Origin: Amorphophallus konjac
Lineage: Eukaryota > Streptophyta > Magnoliopsida > Alismatales > Araceae
Reading direction: 5' to 3'
NCBI GenBank assembly: GCA_022559845.1
Contig: CM040118.1
Span: forward strand, 442,120,053 to 442,184,052
DNA length: 64,000 nt
Positions 44,604 through 57,040 of this stretch are shown piece by piece. Every line of letters begins with the position of its first letter. The stretch's first letter is position 1. Both the position numbers and the translations under genes were made by a program. Below the pieces are notes generated by a model that ran no database searches, had not been told where the DNA came from, and was given only the letters and a program-made list of their open reading frames with translations.

Positions 44604-47062
44604 GCCTTGGTAGGCTCGGAAGAGTAGCCGTTAGGGTTTTGGACCAGCATGGCTCGGGTGGGTGGAGATCTGGCGGTGTTAGGAAGCCACGTGTCGTGGT
44701 CACCTGGGCCCACAATAATGATAATCCTGATGGATTTTAAATGAAGGGGCCCCTTTCTCTCGGAGGTCGGAATGGCACGCCGCCTTCCTCGTGGGGATAT
44801 AAGCGTTGGGCATTTGTTGTCATTCCAGACTCCCTCCGTTTTTAGGGTCTGGCTCGCCTTCGTGATTGCTTTTGGGCTCTTTGATGCATCGTGAGGACAC
44901 GACAGAAGAGCAGAGACTTGCAGCGGCGTTCGCGGAGTTGGCAGAGATAACTGCAGAGGCAGTTCGGCGGCTTCCTCTTCCTCCGGAGTCTTCGGGGTCC
45001 CGAGAGCGTCTTTCTTCGAGTTCTTCTCCGGAGTCCATGGCGGATCAGCGTCCGGATGCCGAATAGTGGGAGGATGAGCCGGTGATGAAAATGGCGGTCC
45101 CAAACTGTAGTGAACTGGGGGAGGCGGAGGTGAGAAGGCTGGAGCACCAGTTTCGCCTGCCCCACAAGTTTAGTTTTGCCACGGCTGCTCCGCATGAGAT
45201 GAGCTTGGACTCTTGTACATGTCATATCTGTACCTTCCTTCTGGCGTGGAAGGGTGGATTTCACCTTCCCTTCGATCCTTTCATCCTTAAGCTTCTCAAT
45301 TTTTTCCGGTTGGCGCCCATTCAGTTAGTAGCCAACTCCTATCTCCTCCTCTCTGCCTTTCGCATCCTCTGCCGCCAATGCGGAGTTCCCCCTTCCCTGG
45401 ACCTCTTTCATTACTTTTTTGAGTTGAAGGCGCAGCCCTCGGTCGGGAGGGGTTTCTATTTCATCCAGGCGAGGCGGAATAGGAGCTGCATCTCCTTGGC
45501 TGCGAAGGATTCTTTGCATAATGGGTGGAAAACTCAATTCTTCTGGGTGGGGATTTGTTCGATAGAGGAAACCTGGAGGTGTCTAGTAATCCCCAATTTC
45601 CACCCGAATATCCCTCCCAGGCAGGATGAGTTCCCTCCACATGTGGAGGAATATGCAACTGTCTTGCTGAAGCACCGCCAATCCACAGAAGAGCTGGTTA
45701 CCCCAGAGAACATCGAGCGGTGCCTCCTCACCCGACTGCATCTGTCTGGCTCAGGTGCCACAAGTTAGACTCTTCTCTGGATGTTGGGTCCATTTTTCTT
45801 TTTCTGACCATATCTTCCTCCTGTGTAGACACTAGGCGGTCGGCATTGGAGGAGACCGCAGAGGTGATTGATCTCGACAATGACTCGGGCACCGACGAGC
45901 CGCGATCTCCCGAGGCGCGCACCCGAGCCCGAGGCAACGGTAAGAGGGCGGCCCAGGAGGGGTTTTCCCAGCCGCGGGGGCCCAAGCGCAAGGATCCCGT
46001 GGAGGGCATGATACGGAATGCCGTGAAGGCCAAGAAACAGGCCAGGAAGGCCGGATCTGTCTCCATCGTCGAGGGCGGTTCTAGCTCGGCGGCTCTCCCC
46101 TCTTTTGAGCGAGATGGGGCCGACCTTGTTAGGCCGGCTCTCCCATCTGCTGGTCAAGATGGGGCCGAGGAAGATGAGGCCGCTCCTGCAGTCAGTGATG
46201 ATGTTCGTTCGGCTCCCCTATCGGTCAGGGCCGAGGGGGCCGAGGCTGTTTCTGCGATCGGCGGCGCAGGCCCGGCTGTCTTCTCGACCGGAACCGAGGG
46301 GGACGTGGACGAGGCGGGTGACGGTGGAGCCGCTACCGAGGTTGGGGCGGGAGAAGCTCCAGGTGGCGGTGCAGGCACCGAACCGGTCTGGGTTGGAGGG
46401 CCACAGAAAAATCCGATCGAAGCACGAGAGGCGATCGAGACCGCGACTGGGTCAGGGCCGCCTGGTAGGGTGCCCCCCGAATGGGGGATCTCTATCCCGG
46501 CGGTCTTGGAGAGGCTTGGCATTCAGGGCCCTTTGTATCAGGTATGTCGCGGTATAGCCACAAAGGTGAAGGGGGAAAGCAGGCAGTACTCCCCGTCCGT
46601 GGCTCTCGAGGGTGTTATGGAGGGGGGCTTAGTCCTGGCCCAGATGGGGGCCACTCTGGCAGAAGCGTACGCTCGGTTGGAGTCGGAGCGAGTGACTCTG
46701 GCTCGGACCCTTAGTGGGTCTGACAGGAAGTCGGCCCGGCTTACCGAGGAACGTGATGGGCTTTGGCGGGAGCTTTCCTCGGTTAGGGAGTTGGTGCGGT
46801 CGAGCCAGCTGGAGGCCCGGGCACTAACCAAGTAGCTAGCTAAGGCCCGCAAATCGCTCGTGAGGAAGAGCAGGCTTCTTGAAGAGGAGCGCCTTTTTCA
46901 TGTCGAGCTGGATGGCCGGTGGGAGGCTGAGCGCTCCGAGCTGGTGGATCGGGCGGAGGAAGCTAAGCGCCTTCGGGGGGAGGCTGAGGCCGATCGAGTC
47001 GAGGTGGAGAAGCGGTCGGCGGAGGTCGAGGAGCGGGCGGCTAAGGCCGAGTGGTGATTAGA

Positions 47063-48672
47063 TGTCACGCCCCGAACCGATAGCAGCGGAATGTGTAGTT
47101 CGGAACGCGGCAGTGATACAGTCGTGAATGATCAGAGCAAACATAAGACATAAAATTTCAAGGATAGACAATATGGACAAACATAATCTTTATTGATACT
47201 CGAATATTTGATTTACATAGCTTGACTCAGTTACATAAGTAAAGAAAGGACTCACTATTGCACTTTAATAAAAGGAAAAGACTCAAGTGACAGGACAAGA
47301 CTCAATAAAATAAAAGACACCAACGCCATTCTCCATAGCACTAATCACTCTTGCCCTTCCCCGTCTGATTGATTGTCTTCGGCATTATTACCTGAAAAAT
47401 GTTAAAATGGGCTGGTGAGTAAAAAGCTCAGTAGGAATTACATCTCTCATCAAGCAGAATATAAGTGATTAGCCAATTTTAAACATGTTCTTGACTATGC
47501 AATGCATGAAACGGTATAACTTGAAAATCATGATGATCAATCTAACAGAAAAGAAGAATATCAAGGCCAAAGGTAGTTATAAGCTCAAGAGATATAGGGA
47601 TAAATTCCCATACAGAACCAAGGACAAGATATCAGAATGTAACAAGGACAGATACTTAGATGAACATATCTTCAGAATTGGCCAGAATATAACAGAGTTC
47701 CAATAAATATAAGCAATCTAGCAAAATATCTAAATTATCAAAATAACCAAGCAACAAATTATCAGAATAACTGATTTAAAAGAATTAACCGAGTTTGCAG
47801 AATAACAGATATAACAGAATAACAGAATATAACAGATGTATAGAGTTTGGTGCAATGCCACACCCAGAATTACCATGGTTTACAGAATTGGACTTCCGTC
47901 CTACCTGGCACTGAAAAGTCGCGGACCCACAGCCCTTAATGTTTCAGAATCAGATTTGGCCAAATACAGAGTCAAAGGGTTATGTTCTCGAATTGATGAC
48001 AAGAAGATTCCAAAAGGAGTAGAGTGTCAAGACTAACAGAAAACTAAAGTGACACGGATCGGATCCCGAGGTTTTTAGGGTACAACCAGCTCGGCTGTCT
48101 TGAGGGAATCCAAGGCTAGCGGAGACTTACGGAGGTCCCAATGACTAACTTGCCAGTCCGAAGGAATGGAATGTCCAACGGAGGACTCGTATGTCACCGA
48201 GAGTTGAGGTGTATAACGTGAACCAATCATGAAAAGGGGGCTCCATCTACAGACGTGAAATGAGAGTGCCAAAAGACCCGAGGTATGAGTCAAAACTGGA
48301 AGAAAACGCTAAGAACATGAATACGTTAATTATAGAATTTACGTCCATCAAATTTTATTATTAATTATAATTAAATAAACTTATATTAATTGACGTCCGT
48401 GTGTAGTGTCATTTATTAATTAACGTCCACTTGGAGGGACGTTAATTCTATGATTTTCAACTTAATTTATTTAACAAGAATTCACGTCAATATCTATTTA
48501 ATTGAATAATTTCAGAAATACATATTCAAAGACACATTTATTTATTTAAAATAATTTAGAGGAATAAAATATATGATAATTAGGAGAAAAATATGAGAAT
48601 TCCAGATATATAATTTTTATAATTTTCTGTTACATAGTTTAATAGATATGAAATTTTAAATATATAATTACA

Positions 48673-48723
<51 letters not shown>

Positions 48724-50192
48724 AACGACTTTGCGTTATGTCGTCAAAAGGATTTGACGACAGTAAGCTTGTCGTCATTTATATATCAAATGGTTATCTT
48801 CTTCAAACCTCCGGTTCTCGACGTATACACGTCGGAATCACGCGTTCTATATATCGAAATGACGGGCTCGAAAAACTCTACCTAACCGGACGTTCAAAAT
48901 AATTTTTCGTTGAGAGATGAGAGATCTTGAGATAGGAGGTACGAAAAATGGTGCAACCACTCTCACTATCTCGATCTCCATCCCACTAGTACGCCCATAA
49001 ATTTTCATGGCCAAAGGAGACTCCGATACCCATGAACAAGCTATTAAGGCGAAAACTCCATAACTAACTTCTATAGTATAAAACCAAAACACAAAAAATC
49101 ATGTAGTAAAATCATGTAGAAATATCATGTGAGGTTTAATCTAATTATAATCTTCGGCACGAAGAGGGAACACCTACGGATGCATCAAAAGAATATGGTA
49201 TACACATGCAGAGGTTATATTAAGATTTAATATTAATTGCTTTAGTTTGATATCGAGAATATCTACGAGAAACTTGAGACTATGAACTCAAACATGAGAT
49301 ATAAGCATGTTGTTATGATCATAGGAGTATGTATTATCCTTGTTAATTGAGTTTAGCTGTCAGAGAGAACACCTACCTGACTCGGGTTTAAGGAAGACGT
49401 GAGCAGAGGAAGAAGACAGAAGCCCACGACACTCCCTTTTTCGCATATGGTAGTAGGAGGAAGAGGAAGTCGCAAGGTTTCACGGCACGCAGCAGCACAG
49501 GAACGAGAGAGGAAGAGAAACAAAAGCTCCTCTTACACGCCCACGCACAGCAACTACAACTGCAGTAGCGGGGAGGAAGATGAAGAAGAAGACCCAGCAA
49601 CCTACGAACAGCAGCGGCCCGGGCTTGGTGCGTTCGAAGGGCTTATTTATAGGGTTTAATTGTTTTAAGAGTCCTACAGGGACTTGGGATCCTAATTCAT
49701 CTAAAGTTCCTCCAATTGCAAATCCCGAGAAGAGTGTGACTTCTAAAACTGCAGCCGCCTTCCCCAAGGGATCCTAATATCTCGTGTTGCTATCCAACGT
49801 AATAAGGGTTTTGTTTTTTTTTCCAAGCCCCACTTAAATAGGTATTATATATGTATATCCTACGTATGCTTCCATCGTGAGGCCCACAAGATCATTTTGC
49901 TAAAAGCCCATTGTGTTAACCAACTTGAGGGGGACATGGAAATCCTATAAGGCCCATTTACAAATTAAGCCTTAGCTATTATTAGTTGGGCCTGGGCTTT
50001 ACGTTAGGGGTTAAGGCTTTTAGAGTTTCATAGGTTAAAGAGACTTTAATTGGGTTGGGCCTTTAACTATTGAAAAATTATTAGTGGTGGATTTATTATT
50101 GATTAACTATGTATATGATTTTATTATTATTATTATTATTATTCTGATTTATGGATAAGTTATTATTTACTATAATTTAGTGGGGTGCTACA
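47063..50192 (-). repeat. 3' LTR of the giant-LTR element
   Basis: It contains a minus-strand TATA box (CTATAAATAAG) at 49652-49642 and a (TA)n tract at 48675-48719. The edge near 47063 differs from the partner at many C/T and G/A positions, while 47461-48300 is nearly identical to 50827-51660. Confidence 0.88.
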
Positions 50193-50444
50193 TCATCCCC
50201 CACTTAAAAGAATTTGGTCCCCAAATTCAATTCGTGGAGGGTGCAAATTATTGACAATTAGAGTAATTCTGAAAATCTCTTGTAGAATTAACACGTTTTA
50301 ATTGGAGAGTGAATATTTTTTTTTAATATTTAACCCGTGGCTCTATCTAATCTCACTGGGTAATGATAGGATTGAACCTAGAACTTATGGCAACCTATAG
50401 TTAAGACCTAGAGTTTTATATACCTAGGCTCTGATACCACAAAC
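50193..50444 (-). other. 252-bp interior with primer site and purine tract
   Basis: TGGTATCAGAGCC on the minus strand is at 50439-50427, five bases from the upstream LTR. AAGTGGGGGATGA lies at 50205-50193, next to the downstream LTR. The rest is A/T-rich and noncoding, and it would carry any packaging signal. Confidence 0.85.
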
Positions 50445-52039
50445 TGTTACGCCCCGAACCGATAGCAGCGGAACGTGTAGTTCGGAACGTGATAGTGATA
50501 CAGTCGTGAATAATCAGAGCATACATAAGACGCAAAATTTCCAAGGCCAGATAGTATGGATAAAATACAATCTTTATTGATAATCAAATGTCAATTACAT
50601 AACTGGACTCTACTTACATGAGAAAAAGAAAAGACTCAAATACTTTTTTAAAGGGAAAAAGACTCAAGGAAAGTAAAAGACACCAGCTCGAATCTTTTCC
50701 ATAATGCTCACCACTCTTGCCCTTCCCCATCTGATGGACTATCTTCAATGTCGTTACCTGAAAAACGTTGAAGATAGGCTGGTGAGCGAAACGCTCAGTA
50801 GGAATTACATCTCTCATCAAGCAGAATATAAGTGATTAGCCAATTTTAAACATGTTCTTGACTATGCAATGCATGAAACGGTATAACTTGAAAATCTTGA
50901 TGATCAATCTAACAGAAAAGAAGAATATCAAGGCCAAAGGTAGTTATAAGCTCAAGAGATATAGGGATAAATTCCCATACAGAACCAAGGACAAGATATC
51001 AGACTGTAACAAGGACAGATACTTAGATGAACATAACTTCAGAATTGGCCAGAATATAACAGAGTTCTAATAAATATAAGCAATCTAGCAAAATATCTAA
51101 ATTATCAAAATAACCAAGCAACAAATTATCAGAATAACAGATTTAACAGAATTAATAGAGTTTGCACAATAACAGATATAACAGAATAACAAAATATAAC
51201 AGATGTACAGAGTTTGGTGTAATGTCACACCCAGAATTACCATGGTTTACAGAATTGGACTTCCGTCCTACCTAGCACTAAAAAGTCGCGGACCCACAGC
51301 CCTTAATGTTTCAGAATCAGATTTGGCCAAATACAGAGTCAAAGGGTTATGTTCTCGAATTGATGACAAGAAGATTCCAAAAGGAGTAGAGTGTCAAGAC
51401 TAACAGAAAATCAAAGTGACACGGATCGGATCCCGAGGTTTTCAGTGTACAACCAGCTCGGCTGCCTTGAGGGAATCCAAGGCTAGCGGAGACTTACGGA
51501 GGTCCCAATGACTAACTTGCCAGTCCGAAGGAACGGAATGTCCAATGGAGGACGCGTATATCACCGAGAGTTGAGGTGTATAACGTGAACCAATCATGAA
51601 AAAGGGGCTCCATCTACGGACGTGAGATGAGAGTGCCAAAAGATCCGAGGTCTGAGTCAAAACCGGAAGAAAACGTTAAGAACATGAATACGTTAATTAT
51701 AGAATTTACGTCCATCAAATTCTATAATTAATTATAATTAAATAAACTTATATTAATTGACGTCCGTGTGTAGTGTCATTTATTAATTAACGTCCACTTG
51801 GAGGGGCGTTAATTCTATGATTTTCAACTTAATTTATTTAACAAGAATTCACGTCAATATCTATTTAATTGAATAATTTCAAAAATACATATTCAAAGAC
51901 ACATTTATTTCTTTAAAATAATTTAGAGAAATAAAATATATGATAATTAGGAGAAAAATATGAGAATTCCAGATATATAATTTTTATAATTTTCTGTTAC
52001 ATATTTTAATAGATATGAATTTGCAAAGATATAATTACA

Positions 52040-52092
<53 letters not shown>

Positions 52093-53558
52093 AACAACTT
52101 TGCGTTATGTCGTCAAAAGGATTTGATGACTGTAAGCTTGTCGTCATTTATATATCAAATGTGTTATCTTCTTCAAACCTCCGGTTCTCGACGTATACAC
52201 GTCGGAATCACATGTTCTATATATCGAAACGACGGGCTCAAAAAACTCTACCTAACCGGATGTTCAAAATAATTTTTCGTTCAGAGATGGAGGATCTTGA
52301 GATAGGAGGCACGAAAAATGGTGCAACCACTCTCACTATCTCGATCACCATCCCACTAGTACGCCCATAAATTTTCATGGCCAAAGGAGACTTCGATACC
52401 CATGAACAAGCTATTAAGGCAAAAACTCCATAACTAACTTCTATAGTATAAAACCAAAACACAAAAAATCATGTAGTAAAATCATGTAGAAATATCATGT
52501 GAGGTTTAATCTAATTATAATCTTTGGCACAAAGAGAGAACACCTACGGATGCATCAAAAGAATATGGTATACACATGCAGAGGTTATATTAAGGTTTAA
52601 TATTAATTGCTTTAGTTTGATATCGAGAAGATCTACGAGAAACTTGAGACTATGAACTCGAACATGAGATATAAGCATGTTGTTATGATCATAGGAGTAT
52701 GTATTATCCTTGTTAATTGAGTTTAGCTGTCAGAGAGAACACCTACCTGACTCGGGTTTAAGGAAGACGTGAGCAGAGGAAGAAGATAGAAGCCCACGAC
52801 ACTCCCTTCTTCACGTATGGCAATAGGAGGAAGAGGAAGTCGCAAGGTTTCACGGCACGCAGCAGCACAGGAACGAGAGAGGAAGAGGAACAAAAGCTCC
52901 TCTTACACGCCCACGCACAGCAACTGCAACTGTAGTAGCGGGGAGGAAGACGAAGAAGAAGACCCAGCAACCTACGAACAGTAGCAGCCTGGGCTTGGTG
53001 CATTCGAAGGGCTTATTTATAGAGTTTAATTATTTTAAGAGTCCTACAGGGACTTGGGATCCTATTTAATCTAAAGTTCCTCCAATTGCAAATCCCGAGA
53101 AGTGTGTGACTTCTAAAACTGTAGCCGCCTTCCCCAAGGGTTCCTAATCTCCCGTGTTGCTATCCAACGTAATAAGGGTTTTGTTTTTTTTCCAAGCCCC
53201 ACTTAAGTAGGTATTATATATGTATATCCTACGTATGCTTCCATCGTGAGTCCCACAAGATCATTTTGCTAAAAGCCCATTGTGTTAACCAACTTGAGGG
53301 GGACATGGAAATCCTATAAGGCCTATTTACAAATTAAGCCTTAGCTATTATTAGTTGGGCCTGGGCTTTACGTGAGGGGTTAAGGCTTTTAGAGTTTCAT
53401 AGGTTAAAGAGACTTTAATTGGGTTGGGCCTTTAACTATTGAAAATTTATTAGTGGTGGATTTATTATTGATTAACTATGTATATGATTTTATTATTATT
53501 ATTATTTTTCTGATTTATGGATAAGTTATTTTTTACTATAATTTAGTGGGGTGCTACA
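50445..53558 (-). repeat. 5' LTR of the giant-LTR element
   Basis: Partner of 47063-50192. TATA box CTATAAATAAG-like at 53022-53012, (TA)n at 52042-52089. U3 is thus about 540 bp and R-U5 about 2.5 kb. Small frames here are shared by both LTRs but show no domain. Confidence 0.88.
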
Positions 53559-54404
53559 TTAGCCGAGACAGAGCGGGAGAAGGCCGAGCTCGCTGGCAGA
53601 GTGGGATTGGCCGGGGCGGAGGCGCTTGAGCAGTACAAATGCTCAGAGGCCTACCGGGTCTACCTTAAGGAAGCTACCCTCCCCTACTACGAGTCAGCGC
53701 TTCGTCGAGGCATCTGCAAGGGGTTCAAGCAGGGGTACGACCGGGCTGTATCTTATGTCGAGGAGCAAGTGTCCGGGATTGAACTCCCATCCGGACAATG
53801 CTACGACTCGGATCTGTCATCCTCCGGCTCCTCTGTTTCAGTGTCAAATGAAGAAGATCAGGAGGGCTCTTCGCCCGAGGGGTCGCCAGCTCCGGACGTC
53901 TCGGGAGGGCACACAACCGAGGTAGTTCTCACGCACGTGGGATCAATGCCAGGGTCGGCCGTCGCCGGGGATGCCAGGGGCAGACCACCCGTGCCTTCCA
54001 CTTTCAAGCTTCAGGGTGGGACAGAGGCCTAATGTATCCGCTTTACTTCCTCTCTTTGTATATCTTTTTCCTTTTGAAGAAAAAACTTTCTCCGTTGTGT
54101 AGAAAAATAGATAAGGCAATAGCGTTATGACGAAGACTTAACTGTTCCACATCACCATTGCCATATTTTGTTCACCGTATCTACAGTAGTTGAAAAGTAC
54201 TGATACTTTCTGCGTGGTTTTCGCGTGATGGTTGGGCGGGTCTCTGACAGGTGCCTTTCCGTTTTCTCATGCTTTGAATGCTTGGCCGCTTCGTGTGTCC
54301 CGCTGGGGCGGAAACGAGGGGTTTGAAGTGATCGTTCATAGGGAGGGGTCCCTTGGGCGTGTTTTCGAGGGGAGAATCATTTAAGGTAAATAGCCTCCCT
54401 TCGC

Positions 54405-54685
54405 CTATAAAAGGTCTAAAGGGTGTCCCTTCCTCTCCACCGCTTAGGGTTTTCCCCGACAATCTTTCCTCATCCCTTCTTTACGTAGCGTTGTGCTAGT
54501 ATATTTGCAGCATGGAAGATGCCCCGGAAGATGAGGCTGCCGATGATGGAGGGTGGAAAGTCTTCGCTGCTTCGGGTTTAAAGAGGGCTCGATGGCCAGT
54601 GGGCGAGTTTGAAGAGGGCTCGACGTGTGAAGACACGTCGTCTTCCTCTATCAACTTCGGCCGACGCTTGCAGGGGGAGGCGTGA
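54405..54685 (+). promoter_or_regulatory. Second antisense promoter-like site and 57-codon frame in Tat-A
   Basis: A good TATA box (ctataaaagg) at 54405-54414 is followed by a T-rich stretch, an acceptor-like atatttgcag, and ATG 54512. The acidic frame MEDAPEDEAADDGGWKVF ends at TGA 54683. The layout copies the starts of the other antisense and PMD genes here. The peptide is unknown to me and may be a first exon. The remaining part of 54033-55260 has no recognised gene; a Ser/Leu-rich frame at 54609-55271 has no domain. Confidence 0.35.
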
Positions 54686-55259
54686 TGGCGGACAGATGGG
54701 GGCATCTGGCATTCTTGCCACCCGTCCCTTCCCGCTCGCTCCCTGGAGGGGATCTCTCTCAAGATCCCTCTCCACTTCCTGCTTCTCCTCTCTTCTTCCG
54801 CAGCCTCTTTCTCCCTCTTCTGCCCTCCTTGTCATTTCTTTAACTCTTCGGAGGGTGCCTGCACTCTCTGCCTTCCAAAGAGTTGGCAGATTGGCAGAGA
54901 GGAGGCCTTCATATGCTTTCCCTCTTCCCCTTCCTCCATCTCTGTTAACTTGGAAGGTAGCCTTCTTCTCCCCAGTCCCTCTGTCACCTTTGTTCCGAGC
55001 TACCCGAGCCAACGGGGTCGACTTCTCCTTATCCGAGCCAGTTTCTGCGCGGGGCAGAGTCAGTGGCTGGACGCGGGAAGGTCAACCAAGTCAGCCGAGT
55101 GATGGGCTCATACACGGCGCCAGATGGATTTTTTGCTTTTTTGACATGTATTTTCTTGGCTTCGGCCTTCCTGATGTACAAGCGAGTTGTTTGAGTAATG
55201 GAAAGGGAAACTTTTGTTTTAGTCCATGTTACTTACACAATGTTCGGTATTTAGAAATA

Positions 55260-56500
55260 GAACTTGCGTAGTGTAGTTACGTTCCAGGTCCGAGGGATGG
55301 GTTCTCCTTTCATCGTAGATAACGGTATGCTCCTTTCCCAAGCATCTCGACCACTCGGTAGGGGGCTTCCCAATTAGGGGATAGCTTGCCCGCCGCCTCA
55401 AGTGGTCGAGAGGCTTCGGCCTTCCTGAGGACGAAATCTCTCGCTTGAAAGTGCCTATCTCAGACCTTGGCGTTGTAGTATCAAGTGAGACGGCGTTGGT
55501 ATTCCATTGCTCGGATGCTGGCAATCTCTCGGAGTTTATCTGTTAGGTCGAGGTTTTCGAGCAATTTCTGATCATTTGCCTCGGAGGAGAAATAGATGAC
55601 TCAGAACGAAGGATTGGCAATCTCCAATGGGATGACGGCCTCGGCGCCGTATACCAACTGAAAAGGGCTCTCACCGATTGTCGTTCTGGGAGTCGTTCTG
55701 TGTGACTAAAGTATGTTCGGTAATTCCTCAAGCCAGCTGCCCTTGGCCTTGCCGATCCTGGTCTTGATGCCTTTTAAGATAGTCTTATTGGCATTTTCAA
55801 CTTGCCCGTTAGCCTGAGGGTGTGCGACCGAGGTGAAGTGATTGCGAATGCCCAGGTCGGCACATCTGTCTCGAAAATAACGAGAGTCAAATTACCGACC
55901 GTTATCGCTTACTATCACCCAGGGGATGCCGTAACGACAGATGATCCACTTCCAAATGAAATTCCAGACGACTGTCTCGGTGATCCTTGCTGTGGCCTCG
56001 ACTTTGATCCACTTGGTGAAGTAGTCGATTGCAATGATACCGAACTTCTTCTGGGCCTAGGCCGTGGGGAATGGCCCGAGGATGTTGATTCCCCAGCGAG
56101 CGAAAGGATATGGCTCGGCCAAGGTGATGAGCTTCGTTGCAGGCTGATGGACTAGGTGGTCAAAGCGCTAGCATCGGTCACAGTGTTGTGTATAAGTTGA
56201 GCAGTCGCGCTGTAGAGTAGGCCACCAGTATCCCTGTCGCAGTAAGATCCTGGCGAGCGACCTTCTTCTTAAATGCGCTCCGCAGAGACCTTCGTGAACT
56301 TCTTGAATCGATCGGTTGGCTTCATCAGTGCTGAGGCATTTCAGGAGGGGACCGGAGAAGGATCTCCGGTAAAGTGTGCCGTCCAGAGTGACGAATCACC
56401 GAGCTTGGTACTTCAATTTGCGGGCTTCCCGAGGGTTGGGAAGCTCTTGAGAATCTTGGAGCCACGACAAGTACGGGGTGCGCCAGTCGCTTGGGGAGAC
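55260..56500 (-). pseudogene. Tat-A integrase
   Basis: From 56440 down: YQARRFVTLDGTLYRR, a zinc-binding HEGLCGAH with CDRC near 56165, the core WGINILGPF near 56085, VIVSDNGR near 55900, and NGQVENANKT near 55800. The C-terminal part is LVYGAEAVIPLEI, then ARDFVLRKAE and GAYRYLR near 55310. The first catalytic Asp is Asn here (codon at 56086-56084), while the second Asp and the Glu are kept. In-frame stops include TAG after CDRC and a TAA in the NGRxF motif. The enzyme would join element cDNA into the host chromosome; this copy cannot. Confidence 0.88.
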
Positions 56501-56579
56501 GGAGTCAACAGCCAGGAGCTCCGAGTCGATGCTCGGGCGCTCTAGCTCTTCGAGGAGGACCGACCGAGTACCCTCGGGG

Positions 56580-57040
56580 TCAAGAGAGGAGGCCAGCCGA
56601 GAGAGGGCGTCCGCTCGAGAGTTTTCCTCCTGAGCTATTCGGACTACCTTAAATCTCTCGAACTACTGTGCCACGACTCTGACCAGCTGGAGGTATTTGA
56701 CCATCGGTGCTTCTCAAGCTTCGTAATCGCCGTTGACCTGGCTAGCGACTAGCTGGGAGTCAATGTGAATTTTGACTCGCTCAGCTCCCAGCCGCCGGGC
56801 CATGTGGGCTCCTGAGATAAGGCCTCATATTCGGAAGCATTATTGGACGCCTGGAAGTTGAACTTCATGGCGTATTGTAGCTCGGCTCCTTCGGGGGACT
56901 TCAGGAGTATTCCAGAGCCACTTCTGGCTAAGTTGGAGGATCCGTCGACGAACAGCTCCCAGGTTCGCCCAGGTGCGGATGGGGATCTTTCTTTGGCCGG
57001 GATGGGGCTCTCGGCGATGAAGTCAGCGAGTGCCTGGCCT
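56580..57040 (-). pseudogene. Tat-A second (archaeal-type) RNase H
   Basis: TWELFVDGSSNLARSGSG at about 56965 holds the first catalytic Asp. SNNASEYEAL at 56840 carries the Glu. A 1-base frame shift near 56815 precedes KIHIDSQLVASQ with the next Asp, and RADALSRLAS ends the domain near 56600. This extra RNase H, besides the usual one, is diagnostic of the Tat lineage in plants. Confidence 0.85.

Larger units (their letters stand above)
47063..53558 (-). mobile_element. Giant-LTR, short-interior non-autonomous LTR element
   Basis: Two direct repeats (47063-50192, 3130 bp; 50445-53558, 3114 bp) flank only 252 bp. On the minus strand the LTR starts TGTAGCACCCCACTAAATT and ends CGTAACA or CGTGACA. 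The interior has an initiator-Met primer site beside the upstream LTR and a purine tract beside the other. Target duplication: ttaga at 47058-47062 against ttagc at 53559-53563, one mismatch. No coding capacity was found. It is a large-LTR relative of TRIM/LARD-type elements inserted in the Tat-A antisense gene. Confidence 0.9.
44884..54032 (+). pseudogene. Antisense accessory gene of Tat-A (PF04195 'putative gypsy type transposon' type), split by an insertion
   Basis: This gene runs opposite to gag-pol. The start is ATG 44884 (MHREDTTEEQ). The domain at about 45200-45700 reads FHLPFDPFILKLLNFFRLAP, LSAFRILCRQCGVPPSLDLF and GWKTQFFWVGI, which I recognise as the PF04195 pattern. A 74-bp phase-1 intron lies at 45755-45828. 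The second part has a DLDNDSGTDE patch, a basic PKRKDPVEGM region and a long coiled coil (ARLTEERDGLWREL, RAEEAKRL). It continues after the nested element at 53559 (EKAELAGRVGLAG, KGFKQGYDRAVSYVEEQ) to the stop at 54030. Stops: TAG 45064, TAG 46833, TGA 47055. Removing the insertion and one duplicated target keeps frame. A TATA-like word lies at 44796. Function is not established for this family. Confidence 0.82.

Noticed and set aside
48675..48719. (TA)n tract as a functional origin or boundary
   Set aside because: It is a simple microsatellite present in both LTRs (again at 52042-52089) with no other signal.
47063..53558. Tandem segmental duplication of a 3.1-kb unit
   Set aside because: TG...CA ends, a primer site, a purine tract and a target duplication identify the copies as LTRs.
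54609..55271. 220-codon Ser/Leu-rich plus-strand frame
   Set aside because: No domain, biased composition, and it overlaps the 3' noncoding part and integrase end of Tat-A.
55802..56155. 117-codon plus-strand frame
   Set aside because: It is the reverse-strand reading of the Tat-A integrase core.
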